From Nothopassalora personata (Eukaryota; Ascomycota; Dothideomycetes; Mycosphaerellales; Mycosphaerellaceae), in assembly GCA_033816765.1 (NCBI GenBank), contig CM066290.1:3100001-3164000 (forward strand): 64,000 nt of DNA, written 5' to 3'. The notes under the pieces were generated by a model. It had not been told where the DNA came from. It ran no database searches and saw only the letters and a program-made list of their open reading frames with translations. Below, in pieces: positions 11,932 to 22,294 of this stretch. Position 1 is the first letter of the stretch. Each line of letters begins with the position of its first letter. The translations under genes were made by a program, and so were the position numbers.

Positions 11932-13050
11932 ATGGCTATCCAAAGCAAGATCACAGTCCACAAAATCGCGCCACGACCAGGATCGAAGATGGACTTCGGC
12001 GCTGAGCTCCAAGGAGCAGACCTAGAGAACGTTAGCCAGACCGACTTCGAAGTGATACGGAAAGCTTTGTACGAACATCAAGTTCTTGTGTTCAAGAATC
12101 AGCAGCACGTCTCTCCGGCAGCACAATACGAGCTCACCCGCCTTTTCGACCCCACGGTGCAAGCCTACGGACATGGGAAGGCACTTGATGCAAAGCGCTC
12201 CATGCTGCATCCAGACTTGAAGACGATTCCTCATCAACCACAAGTCCAAGTCATCGGCAACGGTCCAGTTGCAGAATTCGAAGGACTTAAGGACATAACG
12301 CTGAAGCACCCTCACCACAAGACCTTCCACAAGGACCGGATTTCCGAAGAAGACGACCGGGACAACACGCGCTTCTACCGCTGGCACATTGACGCCGCCC
12401 TCTACGACCTCAATCCACCTCGCGTGACTTCTCTCATGGCTGTCAAAGTCCCCAAGACTCAATACCAGACTCTGCGTTACGACGACAGCTCAAACCAGGC
12501 GCTCCAGGTCCCACGCGGTAGCACAGCTTTCGTCAGCTCCTACAAAATGTATGACCTCCTCTCCGAAGAGGACAAACGTTTCGCCCGCACTACCAAGGTC
12601 CAGTACGCGCCACACCCATATATCTGGATGAGCGCCGCCAAATCCCGCTCCGACGGCCTAGGCCTGATCTCCGAAGACCTCGAGCTCCCTCACTCAGAAC
12701 TCCCGGCCATCGAATCAAGCAAAGTCAAGATCTTCCCAATGTGCTGGCGTAACCCCGTCACAGGCAGACTAGCTCTTCAAGTCCACCCCTCGGCTGTTAT
12801 GAAACTCCACCTGGAAGACGGGACTGTGATTGATGACCTCAAGGAGGTCAGGGAAATGGTGCACCGTCTGCAGAGACCTGGGATTGCGCCGGAGTTCGTT
12901 TATCCTGTGGACTGGGAGGAAGGAGATTTCGCTCTGTTCAACAATCATGGGGTGTTGCATTCTGTTACTGGCAGCTTTGAGCCGGAGGAGGTGAGGATCT
13001 TTAGGCAGTGTAATTTGGCTGCTAGTGAGGAACCGTTGGGTCCGGAATAA
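11932..13050 (+). CDS. xanA: Xanthine dioxygenase-like Fe(II)/2-oxoglutarate enzyme (TauD family)
   Basis: 372-aa, intronless TauD/TfdA-fold dioxygenase. The Fe(II) triad is visible: His152-x-Asp154 in RWHIDAALYD and His343 in NNHGVLHSV. Arg355/Arg358 (EVRIFRQCNL) are placed to bind 2-oxoglutarate. The length and blocks such as TSLMAVKVPK, TAFVSSYKMYDLLS, YAPHPYIWMS and RLQRPGIAPEFVYP are those I associate with fungal XanA. That enzyme hydroxylates xanthine to uric acid with succinate and CO2 as co-products, and serves as an alternative to molybdenum xanthine dehydrogenase in purine use. Assignment to the TauD superfamily is near certain. The XanA substrate is inferred from overall similarity, and another small-molecule substrate is possible. 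No purine gene lies nearby. Confidence 0.82.
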   Translation: MAIQSKITVHKIAPRPGSKMDFGAELQGADLENVSQTDFEVIRKALYEHQVLVFKNQQHVSPAAQYELTRLFDPTVQAYGHGKALDAKRSMLHPDLKTIPHQPQVQVIGNGPVAEFEGLKDITLKHPHHKTFHKDRISEEDDRDNTRFYRWHIDAALYDLNPPRVTSLMAVKVPKTQYQTLRYDDSSNQALQVPRGSTAFVSSYKMYDLLSEEDKRFARTTKVQYAPHPYIWMSAAKSRSDGLGLISEDLELPHSELPAIESSKVKIFPMCWRNPVTGRLALQVHPSAVMKLHLEDGTVIDDLKEVREMVHRLQRPGIAPEFVYPVDWEEGDFALFNNHGVLHSVTGSFEPEEVRIFRQCNLAASEEPLGPE

Positions 13051-13349
13051 GATGTCGCGTTGATGTGGCACAGGCGGAGAATTGAAGGGGGGTATGGGCA
13101 GATCTACCCGCTGTAATTGCAAGGCGCTGTTTACGATACCCGGACTGTGACGTCTATCTGCTTTGGGACGGTGTTGGTTCATTATTTTCAATGGGATTAC
13201 TCATGGTGTTGGTTAGGCCTCATTAGTTGATGGCTTGCATAAGACTGTTCTTCGAAGTGAGCATGCATAGCAAAGCGTACCGCGAGATCCAAACATTCTT
13301 CTTAGCCTCTGACTTATCACGATGAAGTCGTAGAAGACAATGGAGCAGC
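13051..13349. other. Intergenic
   Basis: 3' flank of the dioxygenase gene; nothing further seen. Confidence 0.4.
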
Positions 13350-13544
13350 TCAGTACATCATAGCGGTCGCGGCTAATAGTGATGGCTGAGACTTAGCAGG
13401 CTGTGGCGTCGGTGAAATCGGAAATGGCAACCGCCAGGTCTCCAAGTGGTCTATCGACGGATTCTCGTTGGTCTGCAACGCCAGAGCAAAGCATGCTTCA
13501 ACGAGTGAAAGCGCTGTAAAGACCGTGAGAATGAGCTTCATCAT
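13350..13544 (-). CDS. Possible small secreted protein
   Basis: 64-codon ORF starting MMKLILTVFTALSLVEACFA, a good signal peptide (charged n-region, hydrophobic core, A-x-A-like cleavage near ACFA-LA). The mature part would be only about 44 aa with no cysteine, so it is not a typical Cys-rich effector. It could also be the first exon of a longer gene or a chance ORF. It lies alone in a gene-poor stretch. Confidence 0.25.
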   Translation of the reverse strand: MMKLILTVFTALSLVEACFALALQTNENPSIDHLETWRLPFPISPTPQPAKSQPSLLAATAMMY

Positions 13545-16500
13545 GGCGGCGTCGATAAAATGTGCTTTTGCTACGTGATGCGTCTGCCTGTCAACCCGTG
13601 AGGAGTCTGCTCATCTTTATGTCTACGATGCTGCTTTGGAGGATGAGGCGCAGCGAAAGGGCCTGATTGTGGCGCCCGTCAGGCCTCTTGAGTTTCGAAG
13701 CTCCATGGACATAACGTTGCTAGACGTAAGGCAGACCGTACGGCATGAGAGATAAGGGTAGTGTCTGTGTTGATGAAGACGTGAAGTTTGCGTTGATGTG
13801 TGAAACTTGACGAGGCATTCATTGGTGGACATGGAGCTCTTGGCGCTCGAACGTCCTTCTTGTCAGCGACAGGCCGACTGTATCTTCGAGCAGCGCAGAA
13901 TGCTTCCTATCTTGGCATACACGGAGGAGCCGGCAGCCTCTCGAGGATGCGGCCTCTGCCCCAGCCTCCAGCCACCTCGAGACGACCAATGGTCCAGTAT
14001 GAGGTGCTCACATCAAGTAAGATTTCTTAGGCACGTCACGCTTGCTCTGAGGCAATGAGTAGAACGTCAGAACATGGGTTCTCGGTCTAAGAGAAGTCCC
14101 GTCGCGGTGCCTGTTACACACAACAAGGCCGCATATGGTGCTGGTTCGGCTGTTGTCTCGGCGGTACTTTTGGTCTCACGAAAGGCGCAGTGTCGATCAT
14201 CTTGCCATGCATGCTTTGTTATGCCGAGCAGTGTAGCGTGCGAGGGCTTGATAGCATCGCAAATCCGTTAAGGCGGTGCATCCCACGTGTTCGAGCGGCC
14301 TTTTGAATTCGCCCCTTTGCTATGATGCCTGATCGCCCGAGCCGCCCTTCCACATCACCCACCGTCTCGAAGACGCCCCGCGACTAGACATTCACGCTCT
14401 GAATACCCGGCTTGATGGAATGTTCGCATGGTCTGCAAAATGCCGCCGGTAGCCATGATCTCATTAGCGACATAGCATGGCAGTGCCATTCTCATGACTC
14501 TTCAGTCGAAGTCTTAGGCAGCCCTGTTTGTCGGGTATAAACACGACCATCGTGTCTCACTTTCACTTCCTGTACGACATCCTTTACAGGCCTACTTCCT
14601 CCCAGTACAGGGACGAAGGCTACGAGCCCAGGACCCACGCCTATGCCCGAAGGAGTCGCAACCAGAGACGAACGCCCCCTACCGTCATCTCCTCCAACAG
14701 AAGCTCTTCCAGGAGGCGATCCTCCTCACACCACCATGAGCCCCGATCCCGTAGTCGGAGCGTGGTGTACTACTACCCATGAACAGACATGCTGAGCGAC
14801 AGACGACACCTTGGAAAGTACACCACGACACAACGAGATGGCAGACAGCAGCAAATCGATGTGGGATCAAGACATACGGACATCGACTGGAGGTGAATCT
14901 GAGCAGCCAACAGACTTGTAAGATCAATCTGACCGATTCGTAAGACTCAATCGATACTCCTCGAGAGACTAAGCGGCCCTGACCAAGTTCATGGCCAACC
15001 AGCACCTCGCCTCATTCGCTACAGAATTCATTGTAGACATTCGCCCATGTGACGACACGACACATGGGCCATAGTACTACACCACAGACATAAGCCGCGT
15101 TACTACATCTGTCCTGCCCGGTATGAGCTAATCCCAGATGCTTCGCTGGAGGATCCAAGCCGCTATCGGTACTGTCGATAGTGTCGAGACGGCGTACATG
15201 GTATTGGTGTGCTTCAGCTACAGCGTGAGCTCATTAGAAGGAGTATGTCTCGTTCACGAATCCCCCTTGCTAGCACCACAATGAACTCCAAGTCATAAGC
15301 ATACCTGTCTAATTCAAATCCTGCCGTCCATCAGTAAGCATAGCCCCCTCTATTGCACGGGAACGCTGACAACGCCGGGGCTGCGCACACTGCAAGGCGA
15401 ACGCAAGGGCCCGAGCCGGCGACGAGGTCATCTGCAAGATCGAGTTGCACTGCATGCTGTATGCCTGGATAACTTCATCGTTACCGTGTCGTTCTCTTTG
15501 CCTGAATCTCAGTTCGAGGCAACGATAGCAACACCCCACTCGTGTGGCGCTACATGAGACAGAGTCATACTACACTGCCAGTCTCATACCTTGTAACCGG
15601 CTTCGCCTCACATTTCGATTGGCTATTCCGTCTACTTAGTGATCAGTAAGAGCGTGAGCGCTGCATGGAACGCAAAGCTGGGAGCGACTCAAGCTTCTGT
15701 CAAGAGCGCAGTTACACAGTGAACAAAGAAGGAAGAACCTCTATGGCGCAGTAATTGTCATTTCTGCCACTTGTCCTTCGTCGATCTCCAGGAACAATGT
15801 CTAGTAGGAGTGACACGAGAATTCTTCGCCTCCGTGTTGTTGGAGTTTTGAAGATGTGCCACCAACACTCATGATCTGTACAGGGACATTCAGCCCTACG
15901 GTATTCGCCTTTGAGCTTTCATCTCGAGCACGTGTCAGCCACAATCCTTCGTCAACATGCAGCGGCAAAGTGAATGCCGGCCCAAATCCGCTTTGCCGGT
16001 TACACTGACTTCCAAGACAACCCAGGCAACTCGCGCAGCCTTGACGGCTCTTGTGGCTAAGGGTTTGGAGCGTTTTTAGTGAGGCTTCACGAATAGAACT
16101 GGATGATGACCGTGTGCGCCTCGACTGCGTATTCGACTGACTCGCATACCAGCGAATTCGCCAACGTAGCCCTGTCAGAACGCCACATGGAACTGTTGTC
16201 GCCAGAAGCGCTTGACGCATTAGCTGTCGGCACCTCCATTGCACGTCCTTCTGATTCCGATGAAAGGTGGCTGGTGCAACGAGACCATTTCTCACGTCAA
16301 CCATGAATTGTGAGTGGATGTTCAATACACACCTTCGCGGGTCGTGACCTCGCCAATCCAGGGTATCATCCATAGCTATGCCTGGCAGTTCCCACAACCC
16401 AGTTCTCGTTGCTCAGTTTCTGGTCCTGTCGTAGGCCGGACAGTGTGAGATCGGCTCTTGTTGGCGGTCACAAAGGTATCGTGATCTTGAAGTCGCTTCA

Positions 16501-17520
16501 ACATGTCCAAGCGGAGCACCGCCTCATATTTGCACTCGTTTTGACTTCGGATCCTCATTTGGTCGTCATTGTCTGATCCTGGTTGGCGGTGCAGCTGCTC
16601 ACTGGCGACTTCAGGTCAAGGTGGCTTGGTTCTCCTCCACTGCTGATGACCCGTCATCCTCAGTCGCCCTTCTCTGTACACACTTGCGATATCATGGCGG
16701 TGCCGGCGGACTTCACCCAGCAGTGTGCTTTCCTGTTGCCTTTTAGCCCCGACAGGAGTGTTAAAGGAAAGGGCCATCTCGCCGAATTTCTGAGACTTAC
16801 TCACACAATCCCCAACAGCGTCAGTACCAGCGGTCAACAGTACGCTAGACATCGACTCGAAATTCCAGAATCTTGATGAAAGTTTCCATCATGCCTTCGT
16901 TCAAGACTGTTTTCGACAAGCTCCAATACCAGCAACATCAACCCATCACCACTGATGGCATCCACCACGGTCTTGCGACCCAAACCTCTAGTGGTCGTGG
17001 AGTTTCCCTGACTGGCTATTGGTGCGCGTTTTCTTCGTCAAGGTGGGAGTGGACTTCGGCTCACATCGGACAGGGTGTGCCATAGTTGCAAACACACGAA
17101 CAATCCATACCACTGTCCAACACGATGCCCCACATGCTTGCACTTCAAGTGCCCATCGTGCTTCGTATTTCGATAGTCGTGGCACGACAAGGCTTGGTAA
17201 CAGTAGCTGCCACGAAGTAAGCATCTATCGCGACGCGCCCAACTCTATAAGCTGAACATACTCAGTTACAGAATTTGCCTGGATTGATGGCGATATTTGA
17301 GTCGACTAGAGTGTATGAGATACTCTTGATCTGTTGTACTTCGGAGTCATTCCTTCTGTCGTTGATGCGTTACAGTATAGATGTGCATGTTGAGTACCCA
17401 TAGTTTAGATGAGGAATTTCAATGGTTGTGCTTGCAGTCATCATGTTCCAGCTGCGAGAAGCACGGCAAATGTCGTGGATCGTGATTCAAGGCGCGCGTT
17501 GAGTCATTCCTTCTGAACCT
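13545..17520. other. Gene-poor region with coding relics
   Basis: About 4 kb with no complete gene. Three coding-like pieces stand out. One is an Arg/Ser-rich open frame at about 14590-14782 without an ATG (ending RSRSVVYYYP). The second is a minus-strand frame 15801-16397 with a Cys cluster (CASCLGCLGSQC) near its middle. The third is a zinc-ribbon-like piece near 17050-17176 (listed separately). None can be joined into a gene with sensible introns. I read the stretch as decayed coding sequence plus promoter of the next gene. Confidence 0.45.
16888..17176 (+). pseudogene. Possible zinc-ribbon protein fragment
   Basis: In one frame (17012-17176) lies VCHSCKHTNNPYHCPTRCP followed by TCLHFKCPSC: paired CxxC motifs (CxxC, CxxxC, CxxC, CxxC) as in small fungal zinc-ribbon proteins. 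The upstream ATG at 16888 (MPSFKTVFDKLQY) is in another frame and no clean intron connects the two, so the piece is either a relic or a gene whose splice sites I missed. Confidence 0.25.
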
Positions 17521-17575
17521 CAATGTACTTCGGGTGGTTGTTGTCCCAGGTTCGCTCGTCTCCGCCATTCGTTTC

Positions 17576-18946
17576 TTATTCTCCGTGCTTCCTTTTCACT
17601 GACCCACCCATCTGGACGCTCTCCATCTTGCCAGCCAACGTCAAGCCTTCGCTTCCGCTTCCCGCTATGGGAAGTGCTTGGCCTTCTGTGTTTTTTCTGA
17701 GGTCCCTCATGTTGTCCAAACCAGCATCCATAAGGAGAAGCTCGAATTCCGGCCCAAGCGGAAACTCCGATGTCTGCGAAGTGTGATCGCAACAGGGAGA
17801 ATGTTTGACTGGAAAGACCCATTCGTGCAGCTTCTGTCCAAAGACTTGTTTGAAATTAGCATACGCACTTCCCATGTTCCAGGGATTGAGGCCGGGAGGG
17901 GTTTGTAGGATCGCGAATGTCCTCGGTTGTGGTGCCGGCAATGGTGGTCTATCAACAGGAAGATGCAGTGGGAATGTGATGGTTCCCTTCCAGATCTTCG
18001 ACTTTCCATGCGGACTGGGGTCCGGAGGTTGCATTGGATTACCAGATCGTGATTGTCGACTAGAGTAGTTCATGTGCGCCGGATCGTCGAGCTCCGATGT
18101 CATTGGCCTGTCACTATCATCTTCTGCTGTAGGCGACACCTTTGCTGGCGGCGGAGGCAGCGGCATCGTCGGATCCACCTGCCTCTCTGGCGGGAGAAGC
18201 ACTGCCAAATACATCCTCCGGCTAACATTCTCAATCGTGGTAATGTTCTGGAAGACCATATTCATGCTATTCACCACCATGCCCAGTGTGAACAGTAAGA
18301 AGAATCCAGCCACACCAAGAGCCACGTACCAATGCACATGACCCTTCTGACGTGCAATCCAGTATCCCAAGACGGCAGTAAGATAGCAAGTCAGAATCAT
18401 AGTGTAGACCAAGAACTGAATGAAGAACTTCAGAGCGCACTCCCCAACAACGCCTCCGATCCATGGACAGAAATGGTCCATCTTCCGCGTACACCGACCA
18501 ACATCTTGGCTGTGATGTGTTCGATCCGGCTTCCAGTTCATGCAATGCGCGCACCAGATTGGGATACCATTTGGATCGCAGACGAAGACATCTCTTCGCC
18601 AGAATTCATCGATGCCCGGGTGCGGTTCGCTCGCTCGTCTTTCCTGCTCGAAGCCTTGGGGTATGTAACCGGGGTCCTTGAGTACTGTTAGGAACAATCG
18701 CAGCCAGGTGGCGGCCACCGGTATCAGTAGTACAAAGTAGACTATAGTGATCGCAAGGCCCGCTGCGACGCGTCGCGGCTGTTGGAGATTGCCATTGTCG
18801 TCTTTCGGCGGATTGATGAGGTAGTTGATGCTGAGCGGGCCGACGATGACCCAACTGGCGTAGCCGACAATCAAGACTAGAAGCGCTGGTATGAACCTCG
18901 AAATCCATATCGAAGCCTTGTTGCGTGGGCTCATAGCCCTGCCCAC
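17576..18946 (-). CDS. PFA5: Palmitoyltransferase, PFA5-type, with DHFC active-site motif
   Basis: 456-aa integral membrane S-acyltransferase that palmitoylates cysteines of target proteins. Four hydrophobic segments are visible (about 15-37, 62-85, 180-200 and 212-235), with the cysteine-rich DHHC domain between TM2 and TM3. That domain reads CAHCMNWKPDRTHHS then GRCTRKMDHFCPWIGG. The catalytic tetrapeptide is DHFC rather than DHHC: the acylated Cys and the first His are kept but the second His is Phe. PFA5 orthologues commonly carry DHYC here, so an aromatic replacement is family-like. The C-terminal 200 residues are Pro/Ser-rich cytosolic tail. It is a single exon. PFA5 is my best match; other fungal PFA members are less likely because of the GG in place of the usual N after CPW. 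Confidence 0.87.
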   Translation of the reverse strand: MGRAMSPRNKASIWISRFIPALLVLIVGYASWVIVGPLSINYLINPPKDDNGNLQQPRRVAAGLAITIVYFVLLIPVAATWLRLFLTVLKDPGYIPQGFEQERRASEPHPGIDEFWRRDVFVCDPNGIPIWCAHCMNWKPDRTHHSQDVGRCTRKMDHFCPWIGGVVGECALKFFIQFLVYTMILTCYLTAVLGYWIARQKGHVHWYVALGVAGFFLLFTLGMVVNSMNMVFQNITTIENVSRRMYLAVLLPPERQVDPTMPLPPPPAKVSPTAEDDSDRPMTSELDDPAHMNYSSRQSRSGNPMQPPDPSPHGKSKIWKGTITFPLHLPVDRPPLPAPQPRTFAILQTPPGLNPWNMGSAYANFKQVFGQKLHEWVFPVKHSPCCDHTSQTSEFPLGPEFELLLMDAGLDNMRDLRKNTEGQALPIAGSGSEGLTLAGKMESVQMGGSVKRKHGE

Positions 18947-19572
18947 GATGGCCTGAAATCGGAGGAGGCGATGCTATCTTTGTATGGACATTATTGTTGT
19001 GATGATGGTTGTCGTTGTTAGGTCACAAGGTGGCAGGTGCCGGCAAAATCCAGTGGCGGGTTGCTGCAACTTGCAATCTCAGATCTCATATGACAGACAG
19101 GGTTCGGTCCTTTCAACAACGACACGACTCCAGCCAGCGCACACTAACCGAATTACAGGGAATCGAGTCTTTCACTACGTCGGCATTGCGGTCGTGGTGC
19201 TGTACCGCTTGCGCGCCGTCTTTGGTGTCCCCACCACCAATATTATCGGCTAGATATGTAACAGGATGGACCGAACAACACACCTCGATCCACGCACTTG
19301 ACACCCATTCAGGCTCGCTGGCCCCGAACCTGCCGTTGCGGCGCCGATCAGCGTGGTCGGATGCTGAGGTAAGACGAAGGGCACGGTGTGCGAGGGAGAA
19401 GGATCAATACTGTGGGATGACCGATGCTCCAGCATGCCGTCTTTGTATCGTACATCCGTTGGGACCCCTAATGCCATGCTATCCAAACTTCCCTCAATCG
19501 ATCTGGTATCTCTCTTTCCCATTCTATGAACGAACGCTCAAACACCCTCGTGACTCATATTCCCACCGCTCT
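18947..19572. other. Intergenic
   Basis: About 630 bp between the 3' end of the thioredoxin gene and the start of the palmitoyltransferase gene, both on the minus strand. It contains the palmitoyltransferase promoter; no other feature seen. Confidence 0.5.
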
Positions 19573-20277
19573 CTACCTCGTCTTAACATTCGTCCTCCCC
19601 TGCACCGCAAACGAACTCTCCTGCGCCGTCCTCAGCGGATCGAAGCTGAACAGCGTCGAGATGTACAGCCCCAGAAACCTCACAATCTGCGCCGGCAGTC
19701 CTCGTCCCTGCGCGAAACTCGCCGGCGCACTGAAGAGCTGTCCAAAATTCACGTTCGGCATCTGTAGTCCTGATCCTCCAGCTCCCGCGCCTGACCCTAG
19801 ACTCCGTCCTCCACTGGCGCTCGTATCTCCGCCCAACTTCTGCCCACTTCCACCGAACGCGGCACTCTGCTTCGCGGGCCCTCTCGCGGCATCGGCGGCG
19901 GCTGAGAGGATGGCGGAACGGAGAGCGTTGGGATTTGCGCCGCGGACGGTTTCGACGACTTTGGTGCCCTTGAGGACAAGGAAGGTGGGCATGCTGGCTG
20001 AGTATTAGTATATACTCACACGTGCTAGGTAGCAGGCTTGGACTCACGCAGAGATGCCATATGTTGCCGCTACATCGCGCTGGTTATCGACGTTTACTTT
20101 GACGAAGGCGAGGCGACCGGGCTTGGATTCTTGTGCGGCGAGTTGTTCGAAGATGGGGCTGATCTGCTTGCAAGGACCACACCAGTCTGCGTAGAAGTCG
20201 ACGACGACGTAAGTTGAGGATGCGACTATGCTTTTGAAGTGCGCCTGGGAGGTGATGCTGATTACTTTCGAGGACAT
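19573..20277 (-). CDS. Thioredoxin with long Gly/Ala/Ser-rich C-terminal tail
   Basis: Two exons (20277-20048 and 19993-19573, intron GTGAGT..CCAG) give 216 aa. Residues 1-105 are a canonical thioredoxin fold with active site WCGPC (VVVDFYADWCGPCKQISPIFE), cis-Pro (SAMPTF) and the closing beta strand (FLVLKGTKVVETVRGA). It can reduce protein disulfides in the cytosol or nucleus with thioredoxin reductase. The tail of about 100 residues is Gly/Ser/Ala-rich (SGGRSLGSGAGAGGSG) and ends with a hydrophobic/amphipathic stretch (IVRFLGLYISTLFSF), which might attach the protein to a membrane. The tail makes it twice the usual thioredoxin length. This layout recurs in filamentous fungi as thioredoxin-like proteins of unsettled role. 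Confidence 0.9.
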
Positions 20278-20518
20278 GATTGCAACGGTTTGGTGGTGTG
20301 GTATTGTGGGAAGATGTCAGGAATTGCACACAGAGGTGGCAGGCGGAGCTGATTAGTAATGGCACATGAGACGGCCTGGACCCAAACGTGAGCAAGAGAA
20401 GCTGTGTTTTGTGAGACTTTGCCAATGTCATACAATGCTTCCGTCTAACGCTGGCATGCTACGCTTCTCCAGATACAGTCCAAGCCAGTGTCCATGAAAT
20501 GAAGTTGAATTCCTCATA

Positions 20519-22294
20519 TCACAACTCTCCTCCGATCCATTGTTTCAGGGTCATAACAGTCGTGTACGCCATAGCCACTACTCCGATAATAATCAAGGAG
20601 ATGTCGTAAGCCTTCTCCCAACTCGTCTCAGCGATGCCACGTAGATGCAATGTCGGTGGGTAGATGTACACCAGAGGCACACAAGCGAAGGCACCGATCA
20701 AGGAGACGAACTTGTCCAAGTCTGAAGCTCCGAGGATAGCAATGACTGTACACAGTACCATAGCACCTGTTCGCAGACCGTTCTTCTTCCACTTCACAGA
20801 ACTGCTCTTCTTTCCAGAGGCTCGATCGCCAAACAGAAACTGTTCGATGATTCTGACAGCTGGAAACAGCTGCACGGGCTCTCCGACCAATACGGCCATG
20901 GAGTAAAGGAACTGCACCGCGTTGACGAATTTGCTGGTTTGCGGGAAGTTGGAGATGACCTGAATCTTGGTCTCCTCGCCGAAAGTCGCGTAACACAAAG
21001 CTCCTACGGATGTGAAGATCACCGTGATGATCAGCATAACTGCGTACAATAGGTAGGGGAACTTCTCGGGCTGCTTCATCGATGACTGGATTGGCAAGAT
21101 GAGTCCTATTCCTTCAAAGGTGAAGATTGCCGACCCAATCGTTAGAGTGAATGCGTTAGGGTTGAAGAGCTTCATGGTCGGTGCAGCTCCAACTGAGGCC
21201 AGGCTGGAGATGTCGTAGTACCAGATGTAGATCAGACCGATGAGGATGAAGACGTCTGCCAACAGAGCCGCGGGTCCCAGCTTTCCAATGTTACGGATCA
21301 ATGCCAGAGGTACCAAAAGCACGAGCTGAATGGCAATGAGCGATGATGTTTTGAAGGGCTGGGTCTGGCCGACAGGCACCACGGCATTCAAGAACGAGAG
21401 CAAGTTCTCGGCTGTAAAGATCAAGCCAGCGCAGACAAATCCCAGCTGGGATAGCGTGATCGATGCCAGAATGAGGGCTCGCACTTTTTTCCCGAAGATT
21501 TCTCCACCAAGTTCACCATAACCACCACCTCCATATCTCTGTCGACATTGCAGCAGGAGCCTGAAACAGAGTGTTGTGATGATGGAAACCATGATTAGCA
21601 CCACAGAAGAGAACAAAATTCCTCCATTGCGGAAAGCTTTGGGCAGAAACATAATGCCGGTTCCGACGAAAGCCTTCAGCAGCGTGAAGAATGTCTTAGT
21701 GGTTCCAGCATTGCCCTCCTTCCTCATCCGCCTCGAGCTCTTCTTACGCCCAAGCAGCGGCCGCCTTTCATTTGGATCAGCATCACCTTCCTCAATGGCA
21801 GACTCGTCATCTGAATTCGAGTCAGTGTCTTCCAGGTCCTCGCCAGCAAAGCTGCCATATAATTCCAGAAATGAGATGAAGTTCTTAGTCACAGGTGTAG
21901 CGGCAGTGCTGAGGCGCCTTTGTACGCTATGTCGTTGTACATACTGTCTCCGCATACCACCTGGCTGGAGTTGTTCCTCGACAGGCGGATCAGGCAATTT
22001 GACCAGAGGTCGGCTGTGCTTTGAGGAGAATGTGTTTGCTCGTCGAGGAAGACTTGCACGTGCTTTGATCTTGAATATGTCACGGTGCATATCACCTCCT
22101 TGAAGCCTCAATGAGGACTCGGCCTCGGTAGGTGGCGATCCTGGAAAATTCCTCCCGGAAGCGGCATCGCTGTCGTTGCCATCGTCAGTTCCATAGGTGA
22201 TGGCATCAGGCTCAGCAGAGTAGCCCTCTGGTAGATGTCTGTCGATAATCTGTGCCTCTCGCTTGGACTGTTCCGATCCTGGAGTGTCGGCCAT
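20519..22294 (-). CDS. AVT3: Vacuolar amino-acid transporter (AVT3/AVT4-like)
   Basis: 591-aa single-exon member of the amino acid/auxin permease (Aa_trans) family. Residues 1-195 are a polar, acidic and Ser-rich N-terminus, typical of fungal AVT proteins. About eleven membrane segments follow, opening with KTFFTLLKAFVGTGIMFLPK, the conserved first-helix motif of the family, and including TIGSAIFTFEGIGLILPIQ in mid-protein. Orthologues in yeast export neutral amino acids from the vacuole using the proton gradient; export of neutral amino acids here is inferred from subfamily resemblance. It sits upstream of the thioredoxin gene on the same strand, 241 bp apart, with no functional link evident. 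Confidence 0.9.
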   Translation of the reverse strand: MADTPGSEQSKREAQIIDRHLPEGYSAEPDAITYGTDDGNDSDAASGRNFPGSPPTEAESSLRLQGGDMHRDIFKIKARASLPRRANTFSSKHSRPLVKLPDPPVEEQLQPGGMRRQYVQRHSVQRRLSTAATPVTKNFISFLELYGSFAGEDLEDTDSNSDDESAIEEGDADPNERRPLLGRKKSSRRMRKEGNAGTTKTFFTLLKAFVGTGIMFLPKAFRNGGILFSSVVLIMVSIITTLCFRLLLQCRQRYGGGGYGELGGEIFGKKVRALILASITLSQLGFVCAGLIFTAENLLSFLNAVVPVGQTQPFKTSSLIAIQLVLLVPLALIRNIGKLGPAALLADVFILIGLIYIWYYDISSLASVGAAPTMKLFNPNAFTLTIGSAIFTFEGIGLILPIQSSMKQPEKFPYLLYAVMLIITVIFTSVGALCYATFGEETKIQVISNFPQTSKFVNAVQFLYSMAVLVGEPVQLFPAVRIIEQFLFGDRASGKKSSSVKWKKNGLRTGAMVLCTVIAILGASDLDKFVSLIGAFACVPLVYIYPPTLHLRGIAETSWEKAYDISLIIIGVVAMAYTTVMTLKQWIGGEL

